From assembly GCF_016921115.1 (NCBI RefSeq), contig NZ_JAFFZS010000026.1:49463-113462 (forward strand): a stretch of 64,000 nt of DNA. Direction: 5' to 3'. The DNA comes from Streptomyces actuosus (GTDB taxonomy: Bacteria; Actinomycetota; Actinomycetes; Streptomycetales; Streptomycetaceae). This document shows positions 51,463 through 59,632 of the stretch, piece after piece. Positions within the stretch are counted from its first letter, which is position 1; the number at the start of each line of letters is the position of its first letter. Made by a program: the position numbers and the translations under genes. The notes under the pieces were generated by a model. That model was not told where the DNA came from. It was given only the letters and a program-made list of their open reading frames with translations, and searched no databases.

Positions 51463-52500
51463 ATGTGGCCAGGACAGCAGCAGCCGCCCGGGGGAGAGCA
51501 GAACCCGCACGGGCAGAACAATCCGTACCAGCAGCCGGGTTATCAGCAGCCGAACCCGTACCAGCAGCCGGGCTACCAGCAGCCCAACCCCTACGGGCAG
51601 CAGCCGCAGCCGCAGCAGCCCTGGCAGGCACCGACGGTCGTGGGCGGGTCCCAGCCACCGCAGGGCGGCGGTGGTGGCAACCGCACCAAGCTGGTGGCCG
51701 TCGTCGCGGCGTCCGCGGTCGTGGTGGCCGCGGGCGTCACCGGATTCCTGGTCCTCGGCGGGGACAAGGACGACTCGGCCGGGAAGGACGGCAAGGACAG
51801 CGCGCCGACGCGTTCCGCCGCCCCCGTGGAACCGAGCGGCTCCGCGGCGACGGGCGCGCAGGACAACCCGCGCGGAGCGGAGACCGAGAAGCCGACCGTG
51901 GCGGGCTGGAAGGTCGTGATGAACCCCAAGTGGGGCATCGCCTACGACGTTCCGGCGGACTGGGAGGTCAACTCCCCCACGCTGAGCATCGGGTTCGAGG
52001 AGGACAACTCCGACGACTTCAAACCGATCATCACCATGTCGGGGACCGCGGAGTACAAGTCGAAGTGGTGCACGTCGGACGACGACAAGGACGGCCGTAC
52101 CGAGGACACCCCCCTGGCCGCCGTCGGCTCCAAGGGCGCCAAGGGCGCCAAGAGTTCCGACGAGGTCGCCGTCAACACCCCGGCCTGGTGGGTGTACGGC
52201 GGCTACACCCAGCCGGACAAGAAGACCCTCACGTACGACGAGAAGGCCACGCCCTTCAGAACGGCGTCGGGCATCCAGGGCAGCTACGGCTGGGCGCGGT
52301 CCACCGACTCCCCGCAGAAGGGGAAGGGCAAGTGCAACAGTGACGGGAAGGCACTGACGTTCGGCTTCAAGAACGGCGCCGGCGACTACGTGTCGTTCAA
52401 CTTCTACGGAGCCAAGGGTGTCAAGGGCGAGGTCCCCGAGGCGACGGTCATGAAGATCCTCAGCACGGTCCGGCTGCACGGGACTCCGCAGGAGGGCTGA
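51463..52500 (+). CDS. Single-pass membrane protein with QQPxxYQQP repeats (DUF8017-like)
   Basis: A 345-residue type II membrane protein. Residues 1-72 are Pro/Gln/Tyr/Asn-rich with YQQPGYQQPNP repeated; residues about 76-100 are the TM helix (LVAVVAASAVVVAAGVTGFLVLGG). A Ser/Ala/Asp linker (about 100-145) leads to an extracytoplasmic domain (about 148-340: VMNPKWGIAYDVPADWEVNSP, CTSDDDKDGR, TPAWWVYGGYTQP, VMKILSTVRLHG) known from Streptomyces as DUF8017. Two Cys residues outside may form a disulfide. Function unknown. Confidence 0.85.
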   Translation: MWPGQQQPPGGEQNPHGQNNPYQQPGYQQPNPYQQPGYQQPNPYGQQPQPQQPWQAPTVVGGSQPPQGGGGGNRTKLVAVVAASAVVVAAGVTGFLVLGGDKDDSAGKDGKDSAPTRSAAPVEPSGSAATGAQDNPRGAETEKPTVAGWKVVMNPKWGIAYDVPADWEVNSPTLSIGFEEDNSDDFKPIITMSGTAEYKSKWCTSDDDKDGRTEDTPLAAVGSKGAKGAKSSDEVAVNTPAWWVYGGYTQPDKKTLTYDEKATPFRTASGIQGSYGWARSTDSPQKGKGKCNSDGKALTFGFKNGAGDYVSFNFYGAKGVKGEVPEATVMKILSTVRLHGTPQEG

Positions 52501-52752
52501 CCGGTCACGGCGGGCGGGTGGTGCGACCGGTCGCCCCGGGCGACGCACGAAACGTCCTCCACCGCGGGCCGGGGACGGCGCCGAGCATCCGGCGACCGAG
52601 GCCGCCGGCTCCCCGCACCGCCCGCGCCCGCCCGCCCGGGGCAGGTCGCAGGTGCCGCTCGTGCGCCTCATGCGCCGTTCACCACCGAGCGCCCTTTCAC
52701 GCCGCGGGCCATGGCGCCAAGCTGACCCCAGTCTCCAGCCGTGAGGTCAGCC

Positions 52753-53217
52753 GTGGCACAGAGCCCACCATCCATCGACACGGACAACGCACTCGCCGCG
52801 GCCGTTGCCGACGTACGTGCTGAGATCGGTCGCACCGAGACCACCGCCGGAGCACTGCTCACCGGGCTGGGTGTTCCGTTCGCCGTGCTCGTGGCCACCG
52901 TGCCGGGCAAGAAGATCGAAACAGCGCCCGCCGTACTGCTGGGCATCGCCGGAACAGGCCTCGTCGCAGCCATGCTCGTCGTTCTCCTGGTCGTACGACC
53001 GGAACTCGGCGGCGGGTCCTGCGGAACGTACAGGTTGTGGGCCGAACGCACTCCACAACAGGTGCGAGAGGACGTGACGACGGATCGACGTGCGGAACTG
53101 ATCGTTGCGCTCTCGCAGGCAGCCAGGCGTAAATATCGAGGCCTGCGTCTATCCGTCGACATCACGGTCATGTCTCTGACAGCCATGGTCATCGCCATGG
53201 TCCTGGCGCTGGCATGA
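52753..53217 (+). CDS. Pycsar effector-like transmembrane protein (DUF5706 type)
   Basis: A 154-residue protein. ALAAAVADVRAEIGRTETTAGALLTGL leads into TM1 (GVPFAVLVATV), TM2 is AVLLGIAGTGLVAAMLVVLLVV, then a cytosolic part with YRLWAERTPQQVREDVTTDRRAE and QAARRKYRGLRLSVDIT, and TM3 (VMSLTAMVIAMVLALA). This is the layout of PycTM proteins, which in Pycsar anti-phage systems are opened by cyclic pyrimidine nucleotides to damage the membrane. No nucleotidyl cyclase gene is nearby. GTG 52753 has GAGG just upstream; GTG 52741 is in frame too. Confidence 0.75.
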   Translation: MAQSPPSIDTDNALAAAVADVRAEIGRTETTAGALLTGLGVPFAVLVATVPGKKIETAPAVLLGIAGTGLVAAMLVVLLVVRPELGGGSCGTYRLWAERTPQQVREDVTTDRRAELIVALSQAARRKYRGLRLSVDITVMSLTAMVIAMVLALA

Positions 53218-53386
53218 CGTATCCACCCATGGCACGGAGCACGCTCCGGGCACCTCGCCGTACCCGGGAAGCTCTCACCGAGCACGCTTCGCGCCGGTCG
53301 TGGTGGGGGGCGGTGCCGGGTGGCCGTACGTGCGTCGTCAGCGGCGCCTCGGCCGGACCGTCGTCCGGGGCACCGGTGGAGGTGAC

Positions 53387-54232
53387 TCAGCCGATGCCGA
53401 ACGTGCCGTCGGGGGGCTCGGGTGACGGCACGGCGTCCGCGTCCCCGACCGGCCGCGCGTCGCCGGTGAACCGGCGCAGCGAAGCTCCGTGCTCGACCCG
53501 GGCCGGGAAGGCGTCGGCGGCGGTCAGCCGGGTGAGGGCCGCGGTGTCGACGGGCCGGTGGGAGGCGACGAGCACCGCGTTGCCGAAGCGCCGTCCGCGC
53601 AGCACCCCCGGCTCGGCGATCAACGCGAGTTCCTCGAAGACCGCTGCGAACGTGGCGAGTTGGGAGCGCAGGAAGGCGAACGGCGATCCGTCGGCGAGGT
53701 TCGCCAGGTAGACGCCGTCGTCCCGCATGACCCGGTCGGCGTCGCGGGCGTAGGCGAGCGTGGTCAGGTGGGCCGGAATCCGCGAGCCGCCGAAGACATC
53801 GGCGACCAGGACGTCGACCGAGGCGTCCGGGGCGGCTTCCAGCCAGGCCCGCGCGTCGGCGGCGTGCAGCGCGATGCCGCTGCCGCCGGGCAGCGGGAGG
53901 TGCTCGGCGACCATGTCCAGCAGACCCCGGTCGGCGTCGACGACGTCCTGCCGGGACCCGGGCCTGGTGGCGGCGACGTACCGGGGCAGGGTCAGCGCGC
54001 CGCCGCCGAGGTGGAGGACGTCCAGGGCCCGCCCGGGCTCCGCGACGGTGTCCAGCACGTGCCCGAGGCGCCGGGCGTACTCGAACTCCAGATGCTGGGG
54101 TGCGTCCAGATCGACGTAGGACTGCGGCGCCCCGTCGACGGTCAGCAGCCAGGCCCGCTCCCGGTCGACGTCGGGCATGAGCCGGGCCGTGCCGTGGTCG
54201 ACGGTCCGGGTGACGGGGATGGCTTCGTTCAC
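53387..54232 (-). CDS. Spermidine-synthase-like (polyamine aminopropyltransferase-fold) protein
   Basis: A 281-residue Rossmann methyltransferase-like protein. The dcSAM/SAM-binding motif is DVLHLGGGALTLPRYVA, followed by VDADRGLLDMV, ADARAWLEAAPDASVDVLVADVFGGSRIP and DRVMRDDGVYLANLADG. Acidic catalytic residues of true spermidine synthases (D-x-x-Y near the active site) are not evident, so it may be a methyltransferase or inactive relative. GTG 54232 is used because the region upstream is low complexity. Confidence 0.8.
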   Translation of the reverse strand: MNEAIPVTRTVDHGTARLMPDVDRERAWLLTVDGAPQSYVDLDAPQHLEFEYARRLGHVLDTVAEPGRALDVLHLGGGALTLPRYVAATRPGSRQDVVDADRGLLDMVAEHLPLPGGSGIALHAADARAWLEAAPDASVDVLVADVFGGSRIPAHLTTLAYARDADRVMRDDGVYLANLADGSPFAFLRSQLATFAAVFEELALIAEPGVLRGRRFGNAVLVASHRPVDTAALTRLTAADAFPARVEHGASLRRFTGDARPVGDADAVPSPEPPDGTFGIG

Positions 54233-54625
54233 CGTCTCATTCTGCCCGCGGCGACCGCTGCGCGGGGCCACAGGGCCCCGGGGGGCCGCAGGGCCGGCCG
54301 AGGCCTGCCCTGCGGTCCCCGCGTCCGGAGCCCCCGTCCCCGCATCCGGAGCCCCCGTCCCCGTGTCCGGAGCCCCGGTCCCCCGTCGGGGCCCTTGGTC
54401 ACCCCCGAACCGGGATCCGTGGGGCCTCCGCCCGAGGGCGGGGGACCCGGACCGCGGTGGTCGACCGCGCTCCTCAAGAGCCGGAGGCCGCTGCCGCGAC
54501 CATGGGGACGGGCCCGAGAGCCGTGGCTCGAGCGGGCGGGCCCGGACGTCGCGAGCCCGGGTCCCGGGCCCGGGACCGCGGCCGTGTGTTCCGGGGCCGC
54601 GGTGAGCGTGTTCCGGAACCGTCCC
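54233..54625. repeat. Gene-free spacer with 3 x 21-bp tandem repeat
   Basis: At 54317-54379 a 21-bp unit is present three times with few changes, each containing TCCGGAGCCCC; read on the + strand it encodes VPASGAP-like heptapeptides, but no gene frame with a start or ribosome site is present. The rest is GC-rich spacer without features. Confidence 0.6.
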
Positions 54626-55807
54626 TCACAGCACGGCGGTCACGGTCCCCGCCCCGACGGTCCGCCCACCCTCGCGGATGGCGAAGCCGAGCCCCGGCTC
54701 CAGGGGCGTCTCCCGTCCCAGTTCGACGGTCATCTCCACCTGCTCCCCGGGCCGTGCCACGGCGGCCGTGCCGAGGTCGACGTCACCGACCACGTCGGCG
54801 GTACGAATGTAGAACTGCGGCCGGTACCCGGTCGCCAGGGGCGTCGTACGACCGCCCTCGCGCGCCGACAGCACGTACACCTGCGCCGTGAACCGGCGCC
54901 GCGGGACCACGCTCCCGGGCTCGGCCACGACATGCCCGCGCCGGACGGCGTCCCGGGGCATCCCGCGCAGCAGCAGCGCCACGTTGTCACCGGCCTGCGC
55001 CTCCTGCATGGGCCTGCCGAAGGTCTCCAGGCCGGTGACGACGGTCTCGACACCGGCGCCGAGCACCTCGACCCGGTCGCCGACACGGACCGTTCCCCGC
55101 TCCACGGCGCCCGTCACCACCGTCCCGCGCCCCGTGATGGTCAGGACGTTCTCCACCGGCAGCAGGAACGGCGCGTCCAGGTACCGCTCCGGCATGGGCA
55201 CGTAGGTGTCCACCGCGTCGAGCAGCGCCTCCACGGACGCCGTCCAGCGCGGGTCGCCCTCCAGGGCCCTGAGCCCGGAGACTCGGACGACGGGCGCGCT
55301 GTCGCCGCCGTAGCCGTGCGCGGTGAGCAGTTCGCGGACCTCCAGCTCGACGAGGTCGGCGAGCATCGTGTCCTCGCCGTCGTCGACGGCGTCGGCCTTG
55401 TTGAGCGCGACCACGATGTGGTCGACGCCGACCTGCCGGGCGAGCAGTACGTGCTCGGCGGTCTGCGGCATGATCCCGTCGAGCGCGGAGACGACGAGGA
55501 TCGCGCCGTCGAGCTGCGCGGCGCCGGTGACCATGTTCTTGACGTAGTCGGCGTGGCCCGGCATGTCGACGTGGGCGTAGTGCCGGGTGTCGGTCTCGTA
55601 CTCGACGTGCGCGATGTTGATGGTGATGCCGCGCGCGACCTCCTCCGGGGCGCGGTCGATGCGGTCGAAGGGGACGAAGGCGCCGGAACCGCGCTCGGCG
55701 AGGACCTTGGTGATGGCGGCGGTCAGCGTGGTCTTGCCGTGGTCGACGTGACCCATCGTGCCGATGTTGAGGTGCGGTTTGGTGCGCACGTAAGCCGTCT
55801 TGGACAT
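54626..55807 (-). CDS. tuf3: Divergent elongation factor Tu (EF-Tu3-like), cysteine-free
   Basis: A 393-residue translational GTPase carrying aminoacyl-tRNA to the ribosome. G1 GHVDHGKTT, G2 RGITI, G3 DMPGHADY, G4 NKADAVDD (canonical NKCD) and the tRNA-binding second and third domains are all complete. The usual Cys after the G3 Asp is Met, the Cys in NKCD is Ala, and no Cys occurs anywhere. The C-terminus reads GLGFAIREGGRTVGAGTVTAVL, with Gly for the usual Arg and no final Lys. Streptomyces have a tuf3 of this kind, divergent from tuf1 and known to be induced in stress. A ribosome-binding site GAGG lies upstream. It is monocistronic with no str operon around it. Confidence 0.92.
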   Translation of the reverse strand: MSKTAYVRTKPHLNIGTMGHVDHGKTTLTAAITKVLAERGSGAFVPFDRIDRAPEEVARGITINIAHVEYETDTRHYAHVDMPGHADYVKNMVTGAAQLDGAILVVSALDGIMPQTAEHVLLARQVGVDHIVVALNKADAVDDGEDTMLADLVELEVRELLTAHGYGGDSAPVVRVSGLRALEGDPRWTASVEALLDAVDTYVPMPERYLDAPFLLPVENVLTITGRGTVVTGAVERGTVRVGDRVEVLGAGVETVVTGLETFGRPMQEAQAGDNVALLLRGMPRDAVRRGHVVAEPGSVVPRRRFTAQVYVLSAREGGRTTPLATGYRPQFYIRTADVVGDVDLGTAAVARPGEQVEMTVELGRETPLEPGLGFAIREGGRTVGAGTVTAVL

Positions 55808-56095
55808 GGCGATACCTCGAAGCCTGATCGTGGGTGCTGCGCGGAAGGTCCCGGTCGGGCGGACCGGGACACGGACCCCGAGGACTTCCCGACCCTCCCC
55901 CTGCGGGGTCCGCCGGACGATCCGGGGAGGGTCAGCTTCGGGCGCCGTCGACGGCGGCCAGGACGAGGCGAGCGGCAGCCTTCGGCGCATCCGCGACGGC
56001 GGATGCTGCCAGGAGGAAGGCGTACCGGAACATGGGGTCGATCTTCGCGGACCCGGCGGCCGACGTCGAATGCTTTTCCGGGCGTGGGCGGCGGC
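55808..56095. promoter_or_regulatory. Upstream region of tuf3
   Basis: A 288-bp spacer that must carry the tuf3 promoter. It is GC-rich with no recognisable hairpin or repeat; a -10/-35 pair could not be assigned. Confidence 0.35.
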
Positions 56096-56818
56096 TCAGC
56101 CTCCCGCGTGCTTCAGCGCCTCACGGACCGTCAGCCGAGCGAAGTGGCCGCCCTCCCGCGCGAGGAAGTCGTGCACGGCCCGTGGATCGGTCCGGGCGTA
56201 CTCGCGCAGGGCCCAGCCGATCGCCTTGCGGACGAAGAAGTCGGGGTGGCCGGCGCGGCTCAGGCAGTGGGCGAAGAGCCGCTCGGCGTCGGTGCGTTCC
56301 CGGTACCGCAGCTGGTGCAGCAGCCCGGCCCGTACGAGCCACAGGTCGTCGTCGGCGACCCAGTCGTCCATGACGGGGGCGAGGGAGCGGTCGGCCGCGA
56401 CCAGGGGACCGACGACGTGGACGGCGAGCGGGTCGACGGTGTCCCACCAGGAGTCGGTGGTGACGAGGTGCCGCACCACCGGCAGGAAGGACGACGAGCA
56501 GCGTCCGACGTGGCGGCGCAGGTAGTCGGCGGCGAAGTAGTGGTACTCCCGCTCGGGCAGCGCCCAGCAGCGCAGCGCGACGGCCCGGCAGTCCGTCTCT
56601 TCGGGGCGCGCCGTGCCCGCGAGGACGGTGCGGGACAGCGCCCGGCGCGCGGGCGCGGGGATGCCGAGGAACGGGAACGTGTCCTTCATGTACGCGCGCA
56701 TGGTCGCGGCCCGCTCCGGGTCGGCCGCGGCGCCGTGGGCCACGGTCAGGCGTGCGAGAACGGTGTCGGCGAGGGCGCTGCGGGGCACCTCGGCCGGGTC
56801 CGGTTCCGGGGCGGTCAT
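56096..56818 (-). CDS. alkD: DNA alkylation repair protein AlkD
   Basis: A 240-residue all-helical HEAT-like repeat glycosylase removing 3- and 7-alkylpurines. The active-site Trp-Trp-Asp is in VTTDSWWDTVDPLAVHVVG; flanking blocks are YMKDTFPFLGIPAPARRAL, YHYFAADYLRRHVGR, LWLVRAGLLHQLRYRERTD and DFFVRKAIGWALREYARTDP. ATG 56818 is preferred over GTG 56827. Confidence 0.93.
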   Translation of the reverse strand: MTAPEPDPAEVPRSALADTVLARLTVAHGAAADPERAATMRAYMKDTFPFLGIPAPARRALSRTVLAGTARPEETDCRAVALRCWALPEREYHYFAADYLRRHVGRCSSSFLPVVRHLVTTDSWWDTVDPLAVHVVGPLVAADRSLAPVMDDWVADDDLWLVRAGLLHQLRYRERTDAERLFAHCLSRAGHPDFFVRKAIGWALREYARTDPRAVHDFLAREGGHFARLTVREALKHAGG

Positions 56819-56867
56819 GAGACGCACCCTACGGCGATCACCGGAGCGTGTCGGTTACTGTCGCCGG

Positions 56868-57647
56868 ATGCTCGATGCCACCACCCGCTCCGGGGGCACC
56901 GCTACGGCCCCTCCCCGGGCCACCGCCGGCGCCTTCGCCGGCCCCGCGGAGCTCGCCCCGCCCGTGCCCGCCGGCCTCGCCGCGCGCTGCACGAGAGCGG
57001 TGTTCTCCCCGTGGTCGCGCCTGTCCCTGTTGCTGGTGCTGCTGGCGTCCGCGGGCGCGGCGGTATGGCTGTTCGAGCCGCAGCGGCTGCTGGCGCACGG
57101 CTGGCCGCCGCAGCTGGGCGGGGCCGCCGCGGCGGCGGTGTTCACGGTGGCGTACGGGGTGTGCACGGTGGCCTTCGTGCCGCGACCGCTGCTGAACCTG
57201 GCCGCCGGTGCCCTCTTCGGTTCGCAGCTCGGCCTGGGCACGGCGCTGACGGGGACGGTGCTCGGGGCGGGGCTCGCGTTCGGGCTGGGCCGGGTGCTCG
57301 GGCGGGACGCGCTGCGTCCGCTGCTGAGGGGCCGGTGGCTGAAGGCGGCGGACGGGCAGCTGAGCCGGCACGGCTTCCGCTCGATGCTGGCCCTACGGCT
57401 CTTCCCCGGGGTGCCGTTCTGGGCGGCGAACTACGGCGCGGCCGTCTCCCGGATGGGCGGCGTGCCGTTCCTCGTCGCGACGGCGCTCGGGTCGGTCCCG
57501 AACACCGCCGCGTACGCCGTCGCCGGTGCGCGGGCCTCGGCGCCGACGTCGCCCGCCTTCCTGGTGGCACTGGCCTGCATCGCCGTGCCGGCGCTGGCGG
57601 GCACGGCGATGGCCTGGCGCAAACGCCACCACCTGCGGATGCGGTGA
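56868..57647 (+). CDS. TVP38/TMEM64 family membrane protein
   Basis: A 259-residue membrane protein with an N-terminal Ala/Pro-rich cytosolic part (1-50), five or six TM segments and the VTT domain core: FVPRPLLNLAAGALFGSQLGLG, LGAGLAFGLGRVLGRDALRPLL and SMLALRLFPGVPFWAANYGAAVSRMG. Like DedA it probably moves or scrambles lipids. Divergent from alkD, 49 bp apart. Confidence 0.9.
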   Translation: MLDATTRSGGTATAPPRATAGAFAGPAELAPPVPAGLAARCTRAVFSPWSRLSLLLVLLASAGAAVWLFEPQRLLAHGWPPQLGGAAAAAVFTVAYGVCTVAFVPRPLLNLAAGALFGSQLGLGTALTGTVLGAGLAFGLGRVLGRDALRPLLRGRWLKAADGQLSRHGFRSMLALRLFPGVPFWAANYGAAVSRMGGVPFLVATALGSVPNTAAYAVAGARASAPTSPAFLVALACIAVPALAGTAMAWRKRHHLRMR

Positions 57648-57660
57648 GGGCCGGCCGGGG

Positions 57661-58830
57661 TCAGACCGACTCGAGGATCATCGCGTTGGCGAGGCCGCCC
57701 GCCTCGCACATCGTCTGCAGTCCGTAGCGGGCGCCGCGGGCCCGCATCGCATGGACGAGGGTGGTGGTCAGGCGGGTGCCGCTGGCGCCGAGGGGGTGGC
57801 CGAGCGCGATGGCACCGCCGTGCACGTTGACCTTGGCGAGGTCGGCACCGGTCTCCTGCTGCCATGCCAGCACCACGCTGGCGAAGGCCTCGTTGACCTC
57901 GAACAGGTCGATGTCGGCGAGGTGCAGGCCGGCTCTGCGCAGGACCTTCTCGGTGGCCGGGATCACGCCGGTGAGCATCAGCAGCGGGTCGGAGCCGGTG
58001 ACGGCGAAGCTGTGCAGCCGGGCGAGCGGACGCAGCCCGAGGCGGGCGGCGGTCTCGCTCGACGTGATCAGGACCGCGGAGGCACCGTCGTTGATCGGGC
58101 TGGCGTTGCCCGCGGTGACGTTCCAGTCGATCTGCGGGAAGCGCTCGGCGAAGACGGGGTCGCGGTAGGCGGGTTCGAGTCCGGCGAGGATCTCGGTCGT
58201 GCTGGCGGGCCGTACGCACTCGTCACGGGCGACGCCGTCCAGCGGGGCGACCTCGGCGTCGAACAGTCCTTGTTCCCGGGCCGCTGCCGCCCTGCGGTGG
58301 GAGGTGACCGCGAATCCGTCCATCTGCGCGCGCGTCAGCGACCACTTGGCGGCGATGAGTTCGGCGCTGATGCCCTGGGGGACCAGGCCCTCCGGGTAGC
58401 GCTCGGCGACACCGGGGCCGAAGGGGTCCGCGCCGGGCGGCACGTTCGACCACATCGGCACCCGGCTCATGGACTCCACGCCGCAGGCCACGACGAGGTC
58501 GTAGGCGCCGGAGAGGACACCCTGCGCGGCGAAGTGCACGGCCTGCTGCGAGGAGCCGCACTGGCGGTCCACCGTGGTCGCGGGGACCGACTCCGGGAAT
58601 CCGGCCGACAGGACCGCGTAGCGGGTGGTGTTCATGGCCTGTTTGCCGACCTGGTCGACGGTGCCGCCGATGACGTCGTCGACGAGGGCGGGATCGATGC
58701 CGGAGCGTTCGACGAGGGTGCGCAGGGTGTGGGCGAGGAGTTCGACGGGGTGGACGTGGGCGAGGGAGCCGTTCGGCCTGCCCTTCCCGATGGGGGTGCG
58801 TACGGCTTCGACGATGACTGCGTCACGCAT
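57661..58830 (-). CDS. Acetyl-CoA C-acyltransferase (thiolase)
   Basis: A 389-residue thiolase. Catalytic Cys is in TVDRQCGSSQQAVHFAAQG, the His in NVHGGAIALGHPLGASG and the second Cys in LQTMCEAGGLANA. It cleaves or forms 3-ketoacyl-CoA in fatty-acid or steroid-type beta-oxidation. AAGGAGG lies 9 nt before ATG 58830. It is divergent from an HxlR regulator 136 bp away. Confidence 0.94.
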   Translation of the reverse strand: MRDAVIVEAVRTPIGKGRPNGSLAHVHPVELLAHTLRTLVERSGIDPALVDDVIGGTVDQVGKQAMNTTRYAVLSAGFPESVPATTVDRQCGSSQQAVHFAAQGVLSGAYDLVVACGVESMSRVPMWSNVPPGADPFGPGVAERYPEGLVPQGISAELIAAKWSLTRAQMDGFAVTSHRRAAAAREQGLFDAEVAPLDGVARDECVRPASTTEILAGLEPAYRDPVFAERFPQIDWNVTAGNASPINDGASAVLITSSETAARLGLRPLARLHSFAVTGSDPLLMLTGVIPATEKVLRRAGLHLADIDLFEVNEAFASVVLAWQQETGADLAKVNVHGGAIALGHPLGASGTRLTTTLVHAMRARGARYGLQTMCEAGGLANAMILESV

Positions 58831-58879
58831 GGTGCGGGCCTCCTTGGCGGGGAGCCACCTGGGGCGATTACCGGTCAGT

Positions 58880-58955
58880 AGGAAATCCGGACTCACCCTA
58901 GCGCAGTGAGTTGGAAAATCAAACTGAGTCGGTTCGGAATCCGGACGCTCGCCTA
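58880..58955. promoter_or_regulatory. Thiolase / HxlR intergenic operator region
   Basis: The spacer has a direct repeat, GGAAATCCGGACTC (58881-58894) and GGAATCCGGACGCTC (58936-58950). Between them is a loose inverted repeat CAGT-N3-TTG-N6-CAAACTG (58904-58926) in AT-rich DNA. Either could bind the HxlR protein. Confidence 0.45.
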
Positions 58956-58966
58956 GACTGTGCGGC

Positions 58967-59437
58967 ATGGCCGCCCCCAGGAACCCCAGACCCTGCTCGA
59001 TCGCCGACGCCCTGGCCCTCGTCGGCGAGAAGTACTCCCTCCTGGTCCTGCGAGAGGTGTGCCTGGGCAACGGCCGCTTCGACCAGCTGGTGCGCAACAC
59101 CGGTGCACCCCGCGACGTCCTGGCCACCCGGCTGCGCCGGCTGGTGGACGCGGGCGTCCTCGCCAAGCACCCCTACAGCGAGCGCCCGCAGCGCTTCGAG
59201 TACCGGCCGACGCAGGCGGGGCTGGAGCTGGAGCCGGTCCTGATGACACTGATGGCGTGGGGCGACCGCCATCTGCGCGAGGACCGCGACCGGCCCATGG
59301 TCATCGAGCACGCCTGCGGTCACGCCGTGGTCCCCGTCGTCACCTGCTCCGCCTGCGGCGGTCAGGTCCGCCACGAGGACCTGACCGCCCACCCGCAGGC
59401 CCCCGGCTGGACGGTCACGGGCCCGACGACGGCCTGA
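58967..59437 (+). CDS. HxlR-family winged-helix regulator with Cys-rich tail
   Basis: A 156-residue regulator. The HxlR fold is IADALALVGEKYSLLVLREVCLGNGRFDQLVRNTGAPRDVLATRLRRLVDAGVL (about 10-65), with wing YSERPQRFEYRPTQAG. A C-terminal extension holds HACGHAVVPVVTCSACGGQVRHEDL, four Cys/His positions that look like a zinc knuckle. Divergent from the thiolase it probably controls. Confidence 0.9.
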   Translation: MAAPRNPRPCSIADALALVGEKYSLLVLREVCLGNGRFDQLVRNTGAPRDVLATRLRRLVDAGVLAKHPYSERPQRFEYRPTQAGLELEPVLMTLMAWGDRHLREDRDRPMVIEHACGHAVVPVVTCSACGGQVRHEDLTAHPQAPGWTVTGPTTA

Positions 59438-59632
59438 ACCCCGGCCGGTCGGAGCCCGATCGCGGTCGGCACCGCGGCCCGTCGCGCCGGCCCACGGCTC
59501 CCCCCGTCGAACCCTGGTGACGGTCCGACAGACCGGGGCCGCTACGCTGCCCTCGACACCGGTGATCACCGTGCGCGGCGGCCGGATGCGTCCGTCGCCC
59601 CTCCTCGATCGGCAGTTGGACTCCCCACCTTC

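Noticed and set aside
52741..54232. A complete Pycsar defence operon around the TM effector
   Set aside because: No cyclase-like gene with the catalytic Asp pair is on either side; neighbours are a DUF8017 protein and a spermidine-synthase-like protein.
53489..57727. A 1412-residue open frame on the + strand
   Set aside because: It runs antisense over spermidine-synthase-like, tuf3 and alkD genes and across spacers; composition is Gly/Arg/Asp-rich noise with no domain. High GC leaves such frames open by chance.
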